In this document: positions 1 through 9,774 of the stretch, one piece after another
Position numbering within the stretch: position 1 is the stretch's first letter
How the letters are laid out: each line of letters opens with the position of its first letter
Assembly: GCF_029210485.1 (NCBI RefSeq)
Contig: NZ_JARGET010000011.1
Span: forward strand, 62,001-126,000
DNA length: 64,000 nt
Direction of reading: 5' to 3'
From: Hoeflea sp. YIM 152468
GTDB taxonomy: Bacteria > Pseudomonadota > Alphaproteobacteria > Rhizobiales > Rhizobiaceae
The notes under the pieces: generated by a model
Seen by the model: only the letters and a program-made list of their open reading frames with translations
Told to the model about the DNA's origin: nothing
Databases searched by the model: none
Translations under genes and position numbers: made by a program

Positions 1-1
1 C

Positions 2-1336
2 AACGCCGCAGTCGCCGATGATGGCGGCGAAATCGGGCGAGCCCAGTGGCTGCAGGCGCTGGCCTGCCGGGTGCCTGCCAGCGTGCACATGAACCCGGTG
101 CTGCTCAAGCCGCAGTCGGAAACCGGATCGCAAGTGGTGGTTCAGGGAAAAGTGTTCGGTCAGGCGCGGGGCCGCGATTACCAGGCGCTCAAGCCAAAAT
201 TGATGGCTGCAGTGATGGAAAGCTTTGCCACGGTCGCACATGGCGCCGATCTGGTGCTGGTGGAGGGCGCGGGATCTCCTGCCGAAATCAACCTGCGGGC
301 GGGCGATATCGCCAATATGGGCTTTGCGACGGCGGCAGGTGTGCCGGTGGTGCTGGTCGCAGACATCGATCGCGGCGGCGTCATCGCCTCGGTGGTGGGC
401 ACGCACCGGATCTTGCCGGACCAAGACCGGGCGATGATTGCGGGCTATCTGATCAACAAGTTCCGTGGCGACGTCAGTCTGTTTGATGACGGGATTTCGG
501 CAATCAGGGACTTCACCGGATGGCCGTGCCTGGGGGTGATTCCATGGCTCAAAGCCGCGGCACGGCTGCCGGCAGAAGATTCCGTGGCGCTGGAACGTCT
601 CACACGGGGTGAGGCGCGGGCGCTCAAGATTGCCGTGCCGGTGCTGTCGCGGATCGCCAATTTCGATGATTTCGATCCGCTCAGGTCCGAGCCGGAGGTG
701 GAACTGGTGTTCGTGCGCCCCGGCGAGCGGCTGCCGGACGACGCCGGACTGGTGATTGTCCCCGGGTCGAAATCGACCATAGCTGATCTCGCTGATTTTC
801 GCCTGCAGGGCTGGGACCAGGACTTGCAGGCACACCGCCGCCGCGGCGGCCGGATCATCGGCATCTGCGGCGGCTATCAGATGCTGGGGCGTAGCGTCAG
901 CGACCCGGAAAGGCTGGAAGGCGGAGACACCGTGGCCGAAGGCTTGGGGCTGCTCGACATCGAGACCGAGATGCGGCCCGGAAAGCGGGTTCGCAACACG
1001 CAGGCCCGGTCGGCAGAGCACGAGATCGACCTCTCCGGTTACGAGATTCATCTTGGCGTCAGCCACGGTCCGGATTGCGCGCGGCCGATGACCATTCTCA
1101 ATGGACGTCCCGATGGTGCCATCTCGCCCGATGGCAAGGTCAAGGGGACCTATCTGCATGGCCTGTTTGGATCGGACGCCTATCGCGCACAGCTGTTGAG
1201 GGAATTCGGCGTGCAGGCCGGAATGATCAACTACCGTCAGGATGTTGACACCGCGCTCGATGAAATCGCCAGCGATCTTGACCGGCTGGTCGGGTTTGAG
1301 CAGCTCGTCGCCGCCGCCGGCCTCTTTCGCCGTTGA
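2..1336 (+). CDS. cobQ: Cobyric acid synthase (glutamine-hydrolysing), 5' end cut by window edge
   Basis: The reading frame is already open at base 2, so the N-terminal part (roughly 40 residues by comparison with the usual ~485) lies outside the window; 444 residues are visible. CobQ amidates the b, d, e and g carboxylates of adenosylcobyrinic acid a,c-diamide, using glutamine and ATP. The first visible stretch (GGEIGRAQ, then MNPVLLKPQSE) belongs to the dethiobiotin-synthetase-like ATP domain. The C-terminal class-I-like glutaminase domain carries the nucleophile Cys in GICGGYQML (near 866) and a His in YLHGLFGSD (near 1155). It ends about 60 bp before the cobalamin riboswitch, so it is probably transcribed separately from the genes behind it. 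Confidence 0.95.
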   Translation, partial: NAAVADDGGEIGRAQWLQALACRVPASVHMNPVLLKPQSETGSQVVVQGKVFGQARGRDYQALKPKLMAAVMESFATVAHGADLVLVEGAGSPAEINLRAGDIANMGFATAAGVPVVLVADIDRGGVIASVVGTHRILPDQDRAMIAGYLINKFRGDVSLFDDGISAIRDFTGWPCLGVIPWLKAAARLPAEDSVALERLTRGEARALKIAVPVLSRIANFDDFDPLRSEPEVELVFVRPGERLPDDAGLVIVPGSKSTIADLADFRLQGWDQDLQAHRRRGGRIIGICGGYQMLGRSVSDPERLEGGDTVAEGLGLLDIETEMRPGKRVRNTQARSAEHEIDLSGYEIHLGVSHGPDCARPMTILNGRPDGAISPDGKVKGTYLHGLFGSDAYRAQLLREFGVQAGMINYRQDVDTALDEIASDLDRLVGFEQLVAAAGLFRR

Positions 1337-1395
1337 GAGATCAGAGGATGGCGCTGTTGCGATTGACAGTCTGGCGCGCCAGTCCTATCAATTGT

Positions 1396-1765
1396 GGTTC
1401 GGATGGTTCCAGAAATCCAAACTGGATTTCCGGATCAAAAGGGAATGCGACGGGATGGACCCAATCAGGGCATCTTTATCGCAGCCGACCCCGCGACTGT
1501 AGAGCGGTTAGGCAGATGTCACCGGCCCAGGAAGACCAGAATAGCGGGAAACAATGGTGTTTTTCGCGATTTCGAGGCCCCGGACCGGACAAGCCACTGA
1601 CGTGGCGGCATGATCAATCGGCGCGGACGCCTCTTTGTCTACGAATCGTCCCGTTTTCATGACCGCAATCACCGTTGGGAAGGCCGGCATTTGCTGCTGT
1701 TGATGGCAACATCGACGTGACCCGCGAGCCAGGAGACCTGCCATTCGCACCGGTTGAGAGCCGGA
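1396..1765 (+). ncRNA. Cobalamin riboswitch, unusually long, ahead of cbtB
   Basis: The conserved elements appear in the right order. GGATCAAAAGGGAAT lies near 1432, the core GCAGCC..CCCGCgACTGTA near 1481-1502, GCCACTG at 1593-1599 and GGGAAGGC near 1677. The B12 box GAGCCAGGAGACCTGCC (1726-1742) matches the consensus in full. The stretches between the core and GCCACTG (about 88 nt) and between GCCACTG and GGGAAGGC (about 78 nt) are much longer than in a compact class, so peripheral helices are enlarged. It should repress the cobalt-uptake and cobalamin operon behind it when adenosylcobalamin is present. The outer boundaries are approximate. Confidence 0.9.
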
Positions 1766-1766
1766 C

Positions 1767-1791
1767 CTTCGGGAGAAACGTTCTCCCGAAG
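1767..1791 (+). promoter_or_regulatory. Hairpin between riboswitch and cbtB ribosome binding site
   Basis: This is a perfect 11-bp stem, CTTCGGGAGAA and its complement, closed by a 3-nt loop. It ends about 8 bp before the cbtB Shine-Dalgarno ACGGAGG (1799-1805). No T-run follows, so it is not an ordinary intrinsic terminator. It may be part of the riboswitch expression platform and act on translation; that is inference. Confidence 0.55.
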
Positions 1792-1809
1792 TCACCCACG
1801 GAGGTTGTC

Positions 1810-1989
1810 ATGACTGCTCATACTCAAACGCTTTCCCTGACCGATCGCATCGGTGCGCGTACTCTTGCCGGCCTGATGGCGCTGGCCATCGGCTCGATTC
1901 TGGTGTTCGGCGTTGGCCTGGCCAATTCGCAGGCGCTGCACGATGCAGCGCACGACACCCGCCATTCCTACGGCTTTCCCTGCCACTAA
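1810..1989 (+). CDS. cbtB: Cobalt transporter subunit CbtB
   Basis: A 59-residue protein with one membrane segment (about residues 18-38) and a C-terminal metal-binding tail, HDTRHSYGFPCH, which is the hallmark of CbtB. With CbtA it forms a predicted cobalt uptake system that is usually controlled by a cobalamin riboswitch, as here. ATG 1810 is chosen because ACGGAGG lies just upstream and the product matches the family length. The open frame extends further upstream, but only through riboswitch sequence. CbtA follows after 12 bp. Confidence 0.93.
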   Translation: MTAHTQTLSLTDRIGARTLAGLMALAIGSILVFGVGLANSQALHDAAHDTRHSYGFPCH

Positions 1990-2001
1990 GGGGCTGAGAT
2001 C

Positions 2002-2757
2002 ATGATTGTCAGGTTGCTCCTGGCGGCTTTGGCCGCCGGGCTCATTGCCGGTATGGCGATGACGCCCGCTCAATATGTCAAAACGATTCCCCTGATCATG
2101 CAGGCCGAGGCTTACGAAGGCTCCGGGGCCGGACATTCGCATGGTGCGGGTGAAACCGCCGCCGCCGCTGCGGCGACGCCCGGTCACAGCCACGACGCCG
2201 GTGATGCGCACGGGGCGCATGGCCATGACGACGAGTCGATGCTCGGTTTCGGCCGGCTGGGCGACACTGTTCTCGCCAATCTTGTTGCCGGTGCCGGCTT
2301 TTCCCTGATGCTCGCCGCGGTGGCCTTGCTGACGGGTATCCATTTCCCGGTCGGCCGCGAGGGTCTGACGCGCGGTGTGCTGCTCGGCGCTGCCGCCTGG
2401 TTTTGCGTCCAGCTCGCACCGGCCATGAGCCTGCCGCCGGCGGTTCCGGGGTTTCCCTATGCTGATCTCGGCAACCGGCAGATCTGGTGGGTGGTCGCTG
2501 TGCTGATGTCGGGCATCGGCGTCTGGTGCATCGCGTTGCGTCCGGAATGGCCGCTCAAGGTTCTGGGTCTGGTGGTGATCGTCGCCCCGCATCTGTGGGG
2601 GTCGCCGGTGCCTGAAGATCTCTCGAGTGAGGTGCCGGCGTATATCGCCTCGGCCTATGCCGCAGCTTCGCTGGCGACAACGCTGTTCTTCTGGCTGTTG
2701 CTCGGTGGTCTCATCGGGCATTTCCTCTCCCGTGTTCCCGAGGAAGCACCGGCGTGA
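2002..2757 (+). CDS. cbtA: Cobalt transporter subunit CbtA
   Basis: A 251-residue integral membrane protein with several hydrophobic segments. A large His-rich loop at about residues 45-80 (HSHGAG.., [17 protein letters not shown]) is likely to bind cobalt outside the membrane. CbtA proteins are co-encoded with CbtB and are predicted cobalt permeases; transport has been inferred mostly from B12-dependent regulation and gene context. Its stop overlaps the cobP GTG start by 4 bp, so translation is probably coupled. Confidence 0.92.
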   Translation: MIVRLLLAALAAGLIAGMAMTPAQYVKTIPLIMQAEAYEGSGAGHSHGAGETAAAAAATPGHSHDAGDAHGAHGHDDESMLGFGRLGDTVLANLVAGAGFSLMLAAVALLTGIHFPVGREGLTRGVLLGAAAWFCVQLAPAMSLPPAVPGFPYADLGNRQIWWVVAVLMSGIGVWCIALRPEWPLKVLGLVVIVAPHLWGSPVPEDLSSEVPAYIASAYAAASLATTLFFWLLLGGLIGHFLSRVPEEAPA

Positions 2758-3278
2758 CAAGCGGTTTGCCACCAGTGACGCTGGTGCTCGGTGGTGCAAG
2801 GTCAGGCAAATCCGCGTTCGCTGAAGGGTTGGTTGAACAGGCTTCGGCCGACCGGCTCTATCTGGCGACGGGGCAGGCCCGGGACGATGAAATGCGTGAC
2901 CGGATCGCTGTGCACCAACACCGGCGGGGCGAGGGGTGGCAGACACTCGAAGCGCCGGTTGAGCTGGCGCAGGCGCTGAAGACCTGCGCCCGCGCCGACC
3001 GCCCGGTGCTGGTCGATTGCCTGACGCTGTGGGTCACCAATCTGATGCTTGGCGACCACGATCTCGGCATGGCCTTTGACGGACTTGCCGCCACCATTCC
3101 GATCCTCAAGGGCCCGGTGGTCCTTGTCTCCAATGAAGTCGGCCTCGGCATTGTGCCCGACAACGCCATGGCGCGCGCGTTCCGCGATCATGCCGGCCGT
3201 CTTCACCAGTTAATCGCAAGTCTGGCCGACGAAGTCCATTTCGTCGCCGCCGGCCTGCCACTCAAAATGAAGGGCTGA
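2754..3278 (+). CDS. cobP: Adenosylcobinamide kinase / adenosylcobinamide-phosphate guanylyltransferase
   Basis: A bifunctional enzyme of nucleotide-loop assembly (CobU in enteric bacteria). It phosphorylates adenosylcobinamide and then adds GMP from GTP to give AdoCbi-GDP. The P-loop GGARSGKS is at residues 13-20, and the 174-residue length is typical. It starts with GTG inside the cbtA stop (GTGA overlap). It sits between cobalt uptake (cbtBA) and cobW in one operon under the riboswitch. The genes for the next steps (CobV, DMB phosphoribosyltransferase) are not in this window. Confidence 0.95.
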   Translation: MTSGLPPVTLVLGGARSGKSAFAEGLVEQASADRLYLATGQARDDEMRDRIAVHQHRRGEGWQTLEAPVELAQALKTCARADRPVLVDCLTLWVTNLMLGDHDLGMAFDGLAATIPILKGPVVLVSNEVGLGIVPDNAMARAFRDHAGRLHQLIASLADEVHFVAAGLPLKMKG

Positions 3279-3282
3279 CGCC

Positions 3283-4335
<1,053 letters not shown>

Positions 4336-4340
4336 CCCCG

Positions 4341-7300
4341 ATGCACCTGCTTGTTGCACAGAAGGGAAGCTTGAGCGATGGCGATGAGGCCGTCGATCTC
4401 GGACAGAGCCCCGGTGACATTCTGTTCTTGAGTGCGGCGGATACTGAACTGGCCAGCATCGCAGCAGCACGGCAGACGACAGGTCAATTGAACTGGCGTC
4501 TGGCGAGCCTGAGCGATCTCAAACATCCGATGTCGGTCGACACCTTTGTGGCGAAGATGGCGCCGAAGGCCAGGCTGGTGATCGTCCGTGCGCTCGGCGG
4601 CGCGAGCTATTTTGCCTATGCGCTGGAAAGCCTGCACGCCGCATCAATCGCCAACGGCTTCAAGATTGCGGCGCTTCCCGGCGATGACCGGCCTGATCCG
4701 GGGCTGGAGCCGCTGTCGACGCTGGAGGCGGCGCAGCGCGACCAGCTTTGGGCCTATCTGATCGAAGGCGGCGCCGAGAATGCCCGCGGCCTGATCGAGT
4801 ATGCCGAGGCCCTGATTGAAGGCGGCGAGCGGCCCGCACCGGCCGCGCCGTTGCTCAAGGCGGGGTTGTGGCATCCGACCGTCAGCAGCCCCGAGCTTGC
4901 GGATCTGAGCAGGGACTGGATCAAAGACGCGCCGGTGGTGGCGATCTGTTTTTACCGGGCGCTGGTGCAGAGCGGTCAGACCGCGCCGGTACGCGCCTTG
5001 TGCGAGGCGCTCAAAGCCGGGGGCGCCAATGCGCTGCCGATTTTTGTCTCGAGCCTCAAGGATCCGGTTTCGGTTGGCACAGTGGAGGCGATTTTTGCCG
5101 ATGCCGCACCCGACGTGGTGATCAATGCCACCGGCTTTGCGGTGTCGTCGCCCGGAAGCCAGACCAAGGGCACAGTGCTGGAATCGACCGGTGCGCCGGT
5201 GCTGCAGGCCGTGTTTGCCGGCGGGGGACGCGAAGCCTGGGCCGCATCGCAGCAGGGTCTGACCTCGCGTGATCTGGCGATGCATGTGGCATTGCCCGAA
5301 GTTGATGGCCGGGTGCTGGCCCGGGCGGTGTCGTTCAAATCGGCGGCGCGGTTTGACGAGATGGTTGAGGCCAATATCGTCACCCATGCGCCGGAGCCGG
5401 ACCGGGTGCAGTTTGTCGCCGAACTGGCATCGCGCTGGGCGCGGTTGGCGCGGACGCCAGCGGCTGAGCGCCGGGTGGCCATTGTGCTGGCCAATTATCC
5501 CAACCGGGACGGCCGCATCGCCAATGGCGTCGGGCTTGATACACCGGCAGGCACCGTCGAGGTGCTGCGGGCTATGGCCGAAACCGGATACCAGGCGGGC
5601 GAGCTCCCCGCTGACGGCGATGCGCTGGTGCATGCATTGAAGGCCGGGCCGACCAATGCCATTGGCGACGGCCGCAGCGGCGGCGTGCCGCTGACGCTTG
5701 ACGACTATCAGGCGTTTTTCGAGACGCTCGACGCGTCGATCCGAAGTGCGGTGACCGAGCGCTGGGGCGCACCGGAAGCCGACCCGTTTTATCGCGATGG
5801 GGCGTTTCATCTGGCGCTGCTGAGATTCGGCAATGTTGCTGTCGGCATCCAGCCCGCCCGCGGTTACAACATCGACCCCAAGGCCAGCTATCATGCGCCG
5901 GATCTGGTGCCGCCGCATGGCTATTTCGCCTTCTATGCCTGGCTGCGCCGGAGCTTCGATGTCCATGCAGTTGTGCATATGGGCAAGCATGGCAATCTCG
6001 AATGGCTGCCGGGCAAGGCGCTGGCCTTGTCGCAGAGCTGCTATCCGGAAGCCGTGCTCGGGCCGCTGCCGCATGTCTATCCGTTCATCGTCAATGATCC
6101 GGGCGAGGGGACACAGGCCAAGCGGCGCACCTCGGCGGTGATCATCGACCATCTGACGCCGCCCTTGACCCGGGCCGAGAGCTACGGGCCGCTGAGGGAT
6201 CTCGAAGCGCTGGTCGATGAGTTTTACGAGGCGTCGGGTCACGACCCGCGACGGTTGAAGTTGCTCAAAGCCCAGATCCTCGACCTGGTACGTGATATCG
6301 GACTGGATGCCGATGCCGGAATCGTGCCGGGCGATGATGATGATCTGGCGCTGGAAAAGCTCGACGCCTGGCTGTGCGACCTCAAGGAAATGCAGATCCG
6401 CGACGGGCTGCACATTTTCGGGCTCTCGCCCGAGGGCGGGCTGCTGATCGACCTCACGGTGGCGCTGGCGCGGATCAAGCGCGGCGAAGCGCCAGGTGAG
6501 GACAGCCTGCAGCGGGCGATCGCGCGGGACATGGAGTTCACCGGGTTCGACCCGCTCGATTGCCCGATGGCAGAGCCATGGACCGGGCCGAAGCCTTCAA
6601 TCCTGCAAGTGGTCTCGGACGATCTCTGGCGCACCCACGGCGACACCGTCGAGCGGATCGAGCTGCTGGCGATCGAGCTGGTCTCGGGCCGCGTCGCATT
6701 GCCGGAAAACTGGCCGGCCACGGCTGCAGTGATGGAGAACATCCAGACCCTGATCAGACCCTCGGTGGAGGCCTGCGGTGCCGCCGAAATCCAAGGTCTG
6801 CTGACGGCGCTTGATGGCCGTTTCGTGGCACCCGGACCCTCCGGCGCGCCAACGCGGGGACGACCCGATGTGCTGCCGACGGGACGCAATTTCTACTCAG
6901 TCGACAGCCGCGCGGTGCCGACGCCGGCGGCGTGGGAGCTGGGCCGGAAATCGGCGGAACTGCTGGTCACCCGGCATGCGCAGGATCACGGCGAATGGCC
7001 GACCTCGATGGCGCTGACCGCCTGGGGCACGTCGAACATGCGTACCGGCGGCGATGATATCGCCCAGGCGCTGGCGCTGATTGGGGCAAAGCCGGTCTGG
7101 GATCCTGCTTCGCGGCGGGTCACCGGCTACGAGATCATTCCCCTGGCAATGATGCGCCGGCCGCGGGTTGATGTGACCCTGCGAATTTCGGGATTTTTCC
7201 GAGACGCCTTTCCGGATCAGATCGCGCTGTTTGACCGGGCTACCCGCGCTGTTGCGGCGCTGGACGAGGAGGAAGCGGACAATCCGCTGGCCGCCCGGGC

Positions 7301-8090
7301 GCGGGCTGAGACCGCCGGGCTGATCGCCGGTGGGGCATCTCCGGAGGCTGCCGCACGGCAGTCCTCGTTCCGGGTGTTCGGCTCCAAGCCAGGCGCCTAT
7401 GGCGCAGGCCTGCAGGCGCTGATGGACGAGGGCGGCTGGACCGAGCGCAGCGAACTGGCCGAGGCTTTCGTCGTCTGGGGCGGCTATGCCTATGGCGCGG
7501 GCAACGAAGGTCAGGCGGCGCACGAGCTGTTCGAGCAGCGGCTGTCGACGGTCGAGGCGGTGGTTCAGAACCAGGACAACCGCGAGCATGACCTGCTCGA
7601 TTCCGATGACTATTACCAGTTCGAAGGTGGCATGACGGCGGCGGTGGAAGCGGCCCGGGGAAGCCGTCCCGCGATCTATCACAATGACCATTCGCGGCCC
7701 GAGCGTCCGGTGATCCGCTCACTGGAAGAAGAAATTGCCCGCGTTGTGCGGGGCCGGGCGGTCAATCCGAAATGGATCGACGGCGTCAAGCGTCACGGCT
7801 ACAAGGGCGCCTTCGAGATGGCGGCGACCGTCGACTATCTGTTTGCTTTTGCCGCGACCACCGGAGCGGTGCGTGACGCCCATTTCGAGGCCGTCTACCA
7901 GGCCTACCTGATGGACGAGGACACGCTGGCGTTCCTGCGCGACAAGAATCCGGACGCGCTCAGGGAAATGGCGGCGAAATTCGATGAAGCGATCGACCGG
8001 GGACTGTGGACGCCGAAGAGCAATTCGGCCAGATTTGTGCTCGCTGAAGCTGGCGACAAGCTTATGCCAGATCACGGAGACCGGGCATGA
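4341..8090 (+). CDS. cobN: Cobaltochelatase subunit CobN (late, aerobic cobalt insertion)
   Basis: This 1249-residue protein is the large subunit of the ATP-dependent chelatase CobNST, which inserts Co2+ into hydrogenobyrinic acid a,c-diamide. It belongs with the BchH/ChlH magnesium chelatase subunits, and the length is normal. Typical segments include HMGKHGNLEWLPGK and the C-terminal EMAATVDYLFAFAATTGAV. The partner subunits CobS and CobT are not here; in alphaproteobacteria they are commonly encoded elsewhere. The start has no competitor: the N-terminus MHLLVAQKG matches CobN proteins. The stop overlaps the acetyltransferase start (ATGA). Confidence 0.96.
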   Translation: MHLLVAQKGSLSDGDEAVDLGQSPGDILFLSAADTELASIAAARQTTGQLNWRLASLSDLKHPMSVDTFVAKMAPKARLVIVRALGGASYFAYALESLHAASIANGFKIAALPGDDRPDPGLEPLSTLEAAQRDQLWAYLIEGGAENARGLIEYAEALIEGGERPAPAAPLLKAGLWHPTVSSPELADLSRDWIKDAPVVAICFYRALVQSGQTAPVRALCEALKAGGANALPIFVSSLKDPVSVGTVEAIFADAAPDVVINATGFAVSSPGSQTKGTVLESTGAPVLQAVFAGGGREAWAASQQGLTSRDLAMHVALPEVDGRVLARAVSFKSAARFDEMVEANIVTHAPEPDRVQFVAELASRWARLARTPAAERRVAIVLANYPNRDGRIANGVGLDTPAGTVEVLRAMAETGYQAGELPADGDALVHALKAGPTNAIGDGRSGGVPLTLDDYQAFFETLDASIRSAVTERWGAPEADPFYRDGAFHLALLRFGNVAVGIQPARGYNIDPKASYHAPDLVPPHGYFAFYAWLRRSFDVHAVVHMGKHGNLEWLPGKALALSQSCYPEAVLGPLPHVYPFIVNDPGEGTQAKRRTSAVIIDHLTPPLTRAESYGPLRDLEALVDEFYEASGHDPRRLKLLKAQILDLVRDIGLDADAGIVPGDDDDLALEKLDAWLCDLKEMQIRDGLHIFGLSPEGGLLIDLTVALARIKRGEAPGEDSLQRAIARDMEFTGFDPLDCPMAEPWTGPKPSILQVVSDDLWRTHGDTVERIELLAIELVSGRVALPENWPATAAVMENIQTLIRPSVEACGAAEIQGLLTALDGRFVAPGPSGAPTRGRPDVLPTGRNFYSVDSRAVPTPAAWELGRKSAELLVTRHAQDHGEWPTSMALTAWGTSNMRTGGDDIAQALALIGAKPVWDPASRRVTGYEIIPLAMMRRPRVDVTLRISGFFRDAFPDQIALFDRATRAVAALDEEEADNPLAARARAETAGLIAGGASPEAAARQSSFRVFGSKPGAYGAGLQALMDEGGWTERSELAEAFVVWGGYAYGAGNEGQAAHELFEQRLSTVEAVVQNQDNREHDLLDSDDYYQFEGGMTAAVEAARGSRPAIYHNDHSRPERPVIRSLEEEIARVVRGRAVNPKWIDGVKRHGYKGAFEMAATVDYLFAFAATTGAVRDAHFEAVYQAYLMDEDTLAFLRDKNPDALREMAAKFDEAIDRGLWTPKSNSARFVLAEAGDKLMPDHGDRA

Positions 8091-8530
8091 CACTGGCAAT
8101 TTTCACGGTTGAAGGCGAAGGCAGGGATTTTGCCGATACGGTCGAAGCCATCATCGATGGCACGGCAGCCAAGCTTGGGTTGCCGTTCGAGCCTGAGCAG
8201 CTGCAGCTCAAGGCCTGTGATGCGACCGGAGAACTGGCTGGCGGGCTGACCGCGCACACGGTTCAGGACTGGCTGTTCATCAAGCTGCTCGGCATTGCCG
8301 AAGCCCAGCGTGGCAGCGGTGCCGGCCGTGCGCTTCTGGCCCGGGCGGAGGAGTTTGCCCGGCAGAAGCGGCTGGTCGGGGTCTATCTCGACACGTTCGC
8401 CTTCCAGGCGCCGGGATTTTACCAGAGTATGGGCTATACTGAATGCGGTCGATTGCCGGCGGTTGATGGCGCGGCGCAACGGATCTGGTTCGCCAAGACC
8501 TTTGATGACACTGCGGATAACAAGATCTGA
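8087..8530 (+). CDS. GNAT-family N-acetyltransferase inside the cobalamin operon
   Basis: A 147-residue GNAT protein. The acetyl-CoA-binding motif appears as QRGSGAGRALL near residues 72-82, and the C-terminal part (YLDTFAFQAPGFYQSMGYTE) is typical of motif B. The substrate cannot be told from sequence. The ATGA overlap with cobN and the position ahead of cobO put it in the riboswitch-controlled operon, so a role linked to cobalamin or amine metabolites is possible but unproven. It has no cobalamin-specific signature. Confidence 0.8.
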   Translation: MTLAIFTVEGEGRDFADTVEAIIDGTAAKLGLPFEPEQLQLKACDATGELAGGLTAHTVQDWLFIKLLGIAEAQRGSGAGRALLARAEEFARQKRLVGVYLDTFAFQAPGFYQSMGYTECGRLPAVDGAAQRIWFAKTFDDTADNKI

Positions 8531-8594
8531 GGAATGCAACTTGAACCGGCAGGTATTGCCGGTCAGGATTGATGATGAACAGGGATGCACCGAG

Positions 8595-9233
8595 ATGAGC
8601 GAACGTGGAAAAATCACAGACACCATGAGCGAAGAGCAGCTCAATGAGCGCCATGCCGAAAAGATGAAGAAGAAGAAGGTCGCGCGTGACAAGATCATTG
8701 CCACCAAAACCATCGAGAAGGGCCTGGTGATCGTTCACACCGGCAAGGGCAAGGGCAAGTCGACGGCGGCCTTCGGCATGATCTTTCGCGCCATCGGCAA
8801 CGGCATGAAGGTCGGCATCGTCCAGTTCGTCAAGGGCAAATGGTCGACCGGTGAACGCAAGGTATTGGAAGCCTTCCCCGACCAGGTGACAATGGCGACG
8901 ATGGGGCAGGGCTTTACCTGGGAAACCCAGGATCGTGGACGCGATATCGCGGCTGCGGGTGAAGCCTGGCAGAAGGCCCGCGAGATGATCCTTGATCCCG
9001 AGATCGACATGGTGCTGTGCGACGAGCTCAACATCGTGCTGCGCTACGACTATCTCGATGTCGCTGACGTGATCGAAACGCTGAAGGCCAAGCCGGAGAT
9101 GAAGCATGTCATCATCACCGGCCGCAACGCCAAGGAAGAGCTGATCGAATTTGCCGATCTGGTCACCGAGATGGAAGTGATCAAGCATCCGTTCCGCTCC
9201 GGTGTGAAGGCGCAGGTCGGGGTGGAGTTCTAA
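8595..9233 (+). CDS. cobO: Cob(I)yrinic acid a,c-diamide adenosyltransferase
   Basis: CobO (CobA/BtuR family) attaches the 5'-deoxyadenosyl group of ATP to cob(I)yrinic acid a,c-diamide. The 212 residues are the normal length. The inverted P-loop TGKGKGKST is at residues 49-57, and RNAKEELIEFADLVTEM and the C-terminal HPFRSGVKAQ.GVEF are family hallmarks. The frame is open further upstream, but ATG 8595 gives the family N-terminus MSE(..)LN.RHAEKMKKKK. It is the last gene of the cbtB-cobO operon. Confidence 0.95.
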   Translation: MSERGKITDTMSEEQLNERHAEKMKKKKVARDKIIATKTIEKGLVIVHTGKGKGKSTAAFGMIFRAIGNGMKVGIVQFVKGKWSTGERKVLEAFPDQVTMATMGQGFTWETQDRGRDIAAAGEAWQKAREMILDPEIDMVLCDELNIVLRYDYLDVADVIETLKAKPEMKHVIITGRNAKEELIEFADLVTEMEVIKHPFRSGVKAQVGVEF

Positions 9234-9243
9234 TGCCTGTCGC

Positions 9244-9369
9244 GTGGCGAGCCTGCCGGCAAGCTGGCGGTTCCAGGCTCTGGTCGCGGCGGTGTTTGCA
9301 GCACTGACCGCGATCTTGGCCAGGATCGGCATCAACAAGCTCGGAAGTGATCTGGCCACCTTCATCCGT
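9244..9369 (+). pseudogene. 5' remnant of a small EamA-type transporter gene
   Basis: Starting at a GTG, 42 codons encode a recognisable first part of the short (~140-residue) EamA/DMT transporter family: SWRFQALVAAVFAALTAI, then IGINKLGSDLATFIR. After FIR the similarity stops abruptly and the rest of the frame (to 9528) is not membrane-like and runs antisense into the next gene. About two thirds of the gene seems deleted. The assignment rests on recall of the family pattern, not on a search. Confidence 0.5.
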
Positions 9370-9457
9370 CCCTTGCGTGATCATGCTGGGGCCTGGCCGT
9401 GTTTTGATCGCGCTCAAATCACGGTGAAACAGGCAGTGCCGGCAAGCGCGGCAAGGC

Positions 9458-9694
9458 TTACTCGTCCGGGTCACATTCCTCAATGTAGCATGTATCATTG
9501 GATGGCGTCAGACGGGCGCATTCGTTGAGCGCGCGCTCGATCGCATCCTCCTCATACTCGTAGTCATAGCTGTAGCCATAGGTGCCATCAGAGGCGAGGG
9601 CGATGCAGCCCCAGGCCAGGGCAGGGCTCGCCGAGGACACGGCAACAATTGCGGCGCAAAGGCCCGCCAGCAGCAATTTCCCAGATGCCTTCAT
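9458..9694 (-). CDS. Small secreted DUF4189-like protein
   Basis: A 78-residue protein with a clear signal peptide (MKASGKLLLAGLCAAIVAVSS, cut after ALA near residue 28). The short mature domain begins WGCIALASDGTYGYSYDY and carries three further Cys residues, resembling DUF4189 proteins. The in-frame ATG at 9694 was preferred over an upstream start because it places the signal peptide at the N-terminus. The mature end is strongly acidic (EECDPDE). Function is unknown; it is not obviously tied to the cobalamin genes around it. Confidence 0.65.
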   Translation of the reverse strand: MKASGKLLLAGLCAAIVAVSSASPALAWGCIALASDGTYGYSYDYEYEEDAIERALNECARLTPSNDTCYIEECDPDE

Positions 9695-9774
9695 GATCAA
9701 ACCCCAAAAGAATTCCCAATCGCGGCACATTATGCTTTTCCCTTGGAGAAGCAATGCGGAATATTCCTTGGTCG

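Noticed and set aside
4644-6413. 589-codon open frame on the minus strand inside cobN
   Set aside because: Antisense shadow of a clear CobN; typical long false frame of GC-rich DNA with Arg/Gln/His-rich product and no domain.
9369-9528. Continuation of the EamA-like frame to 9528
   Set aside because: The product after FIR is not membrane-like and runs antisense into the small secreted protein gene.
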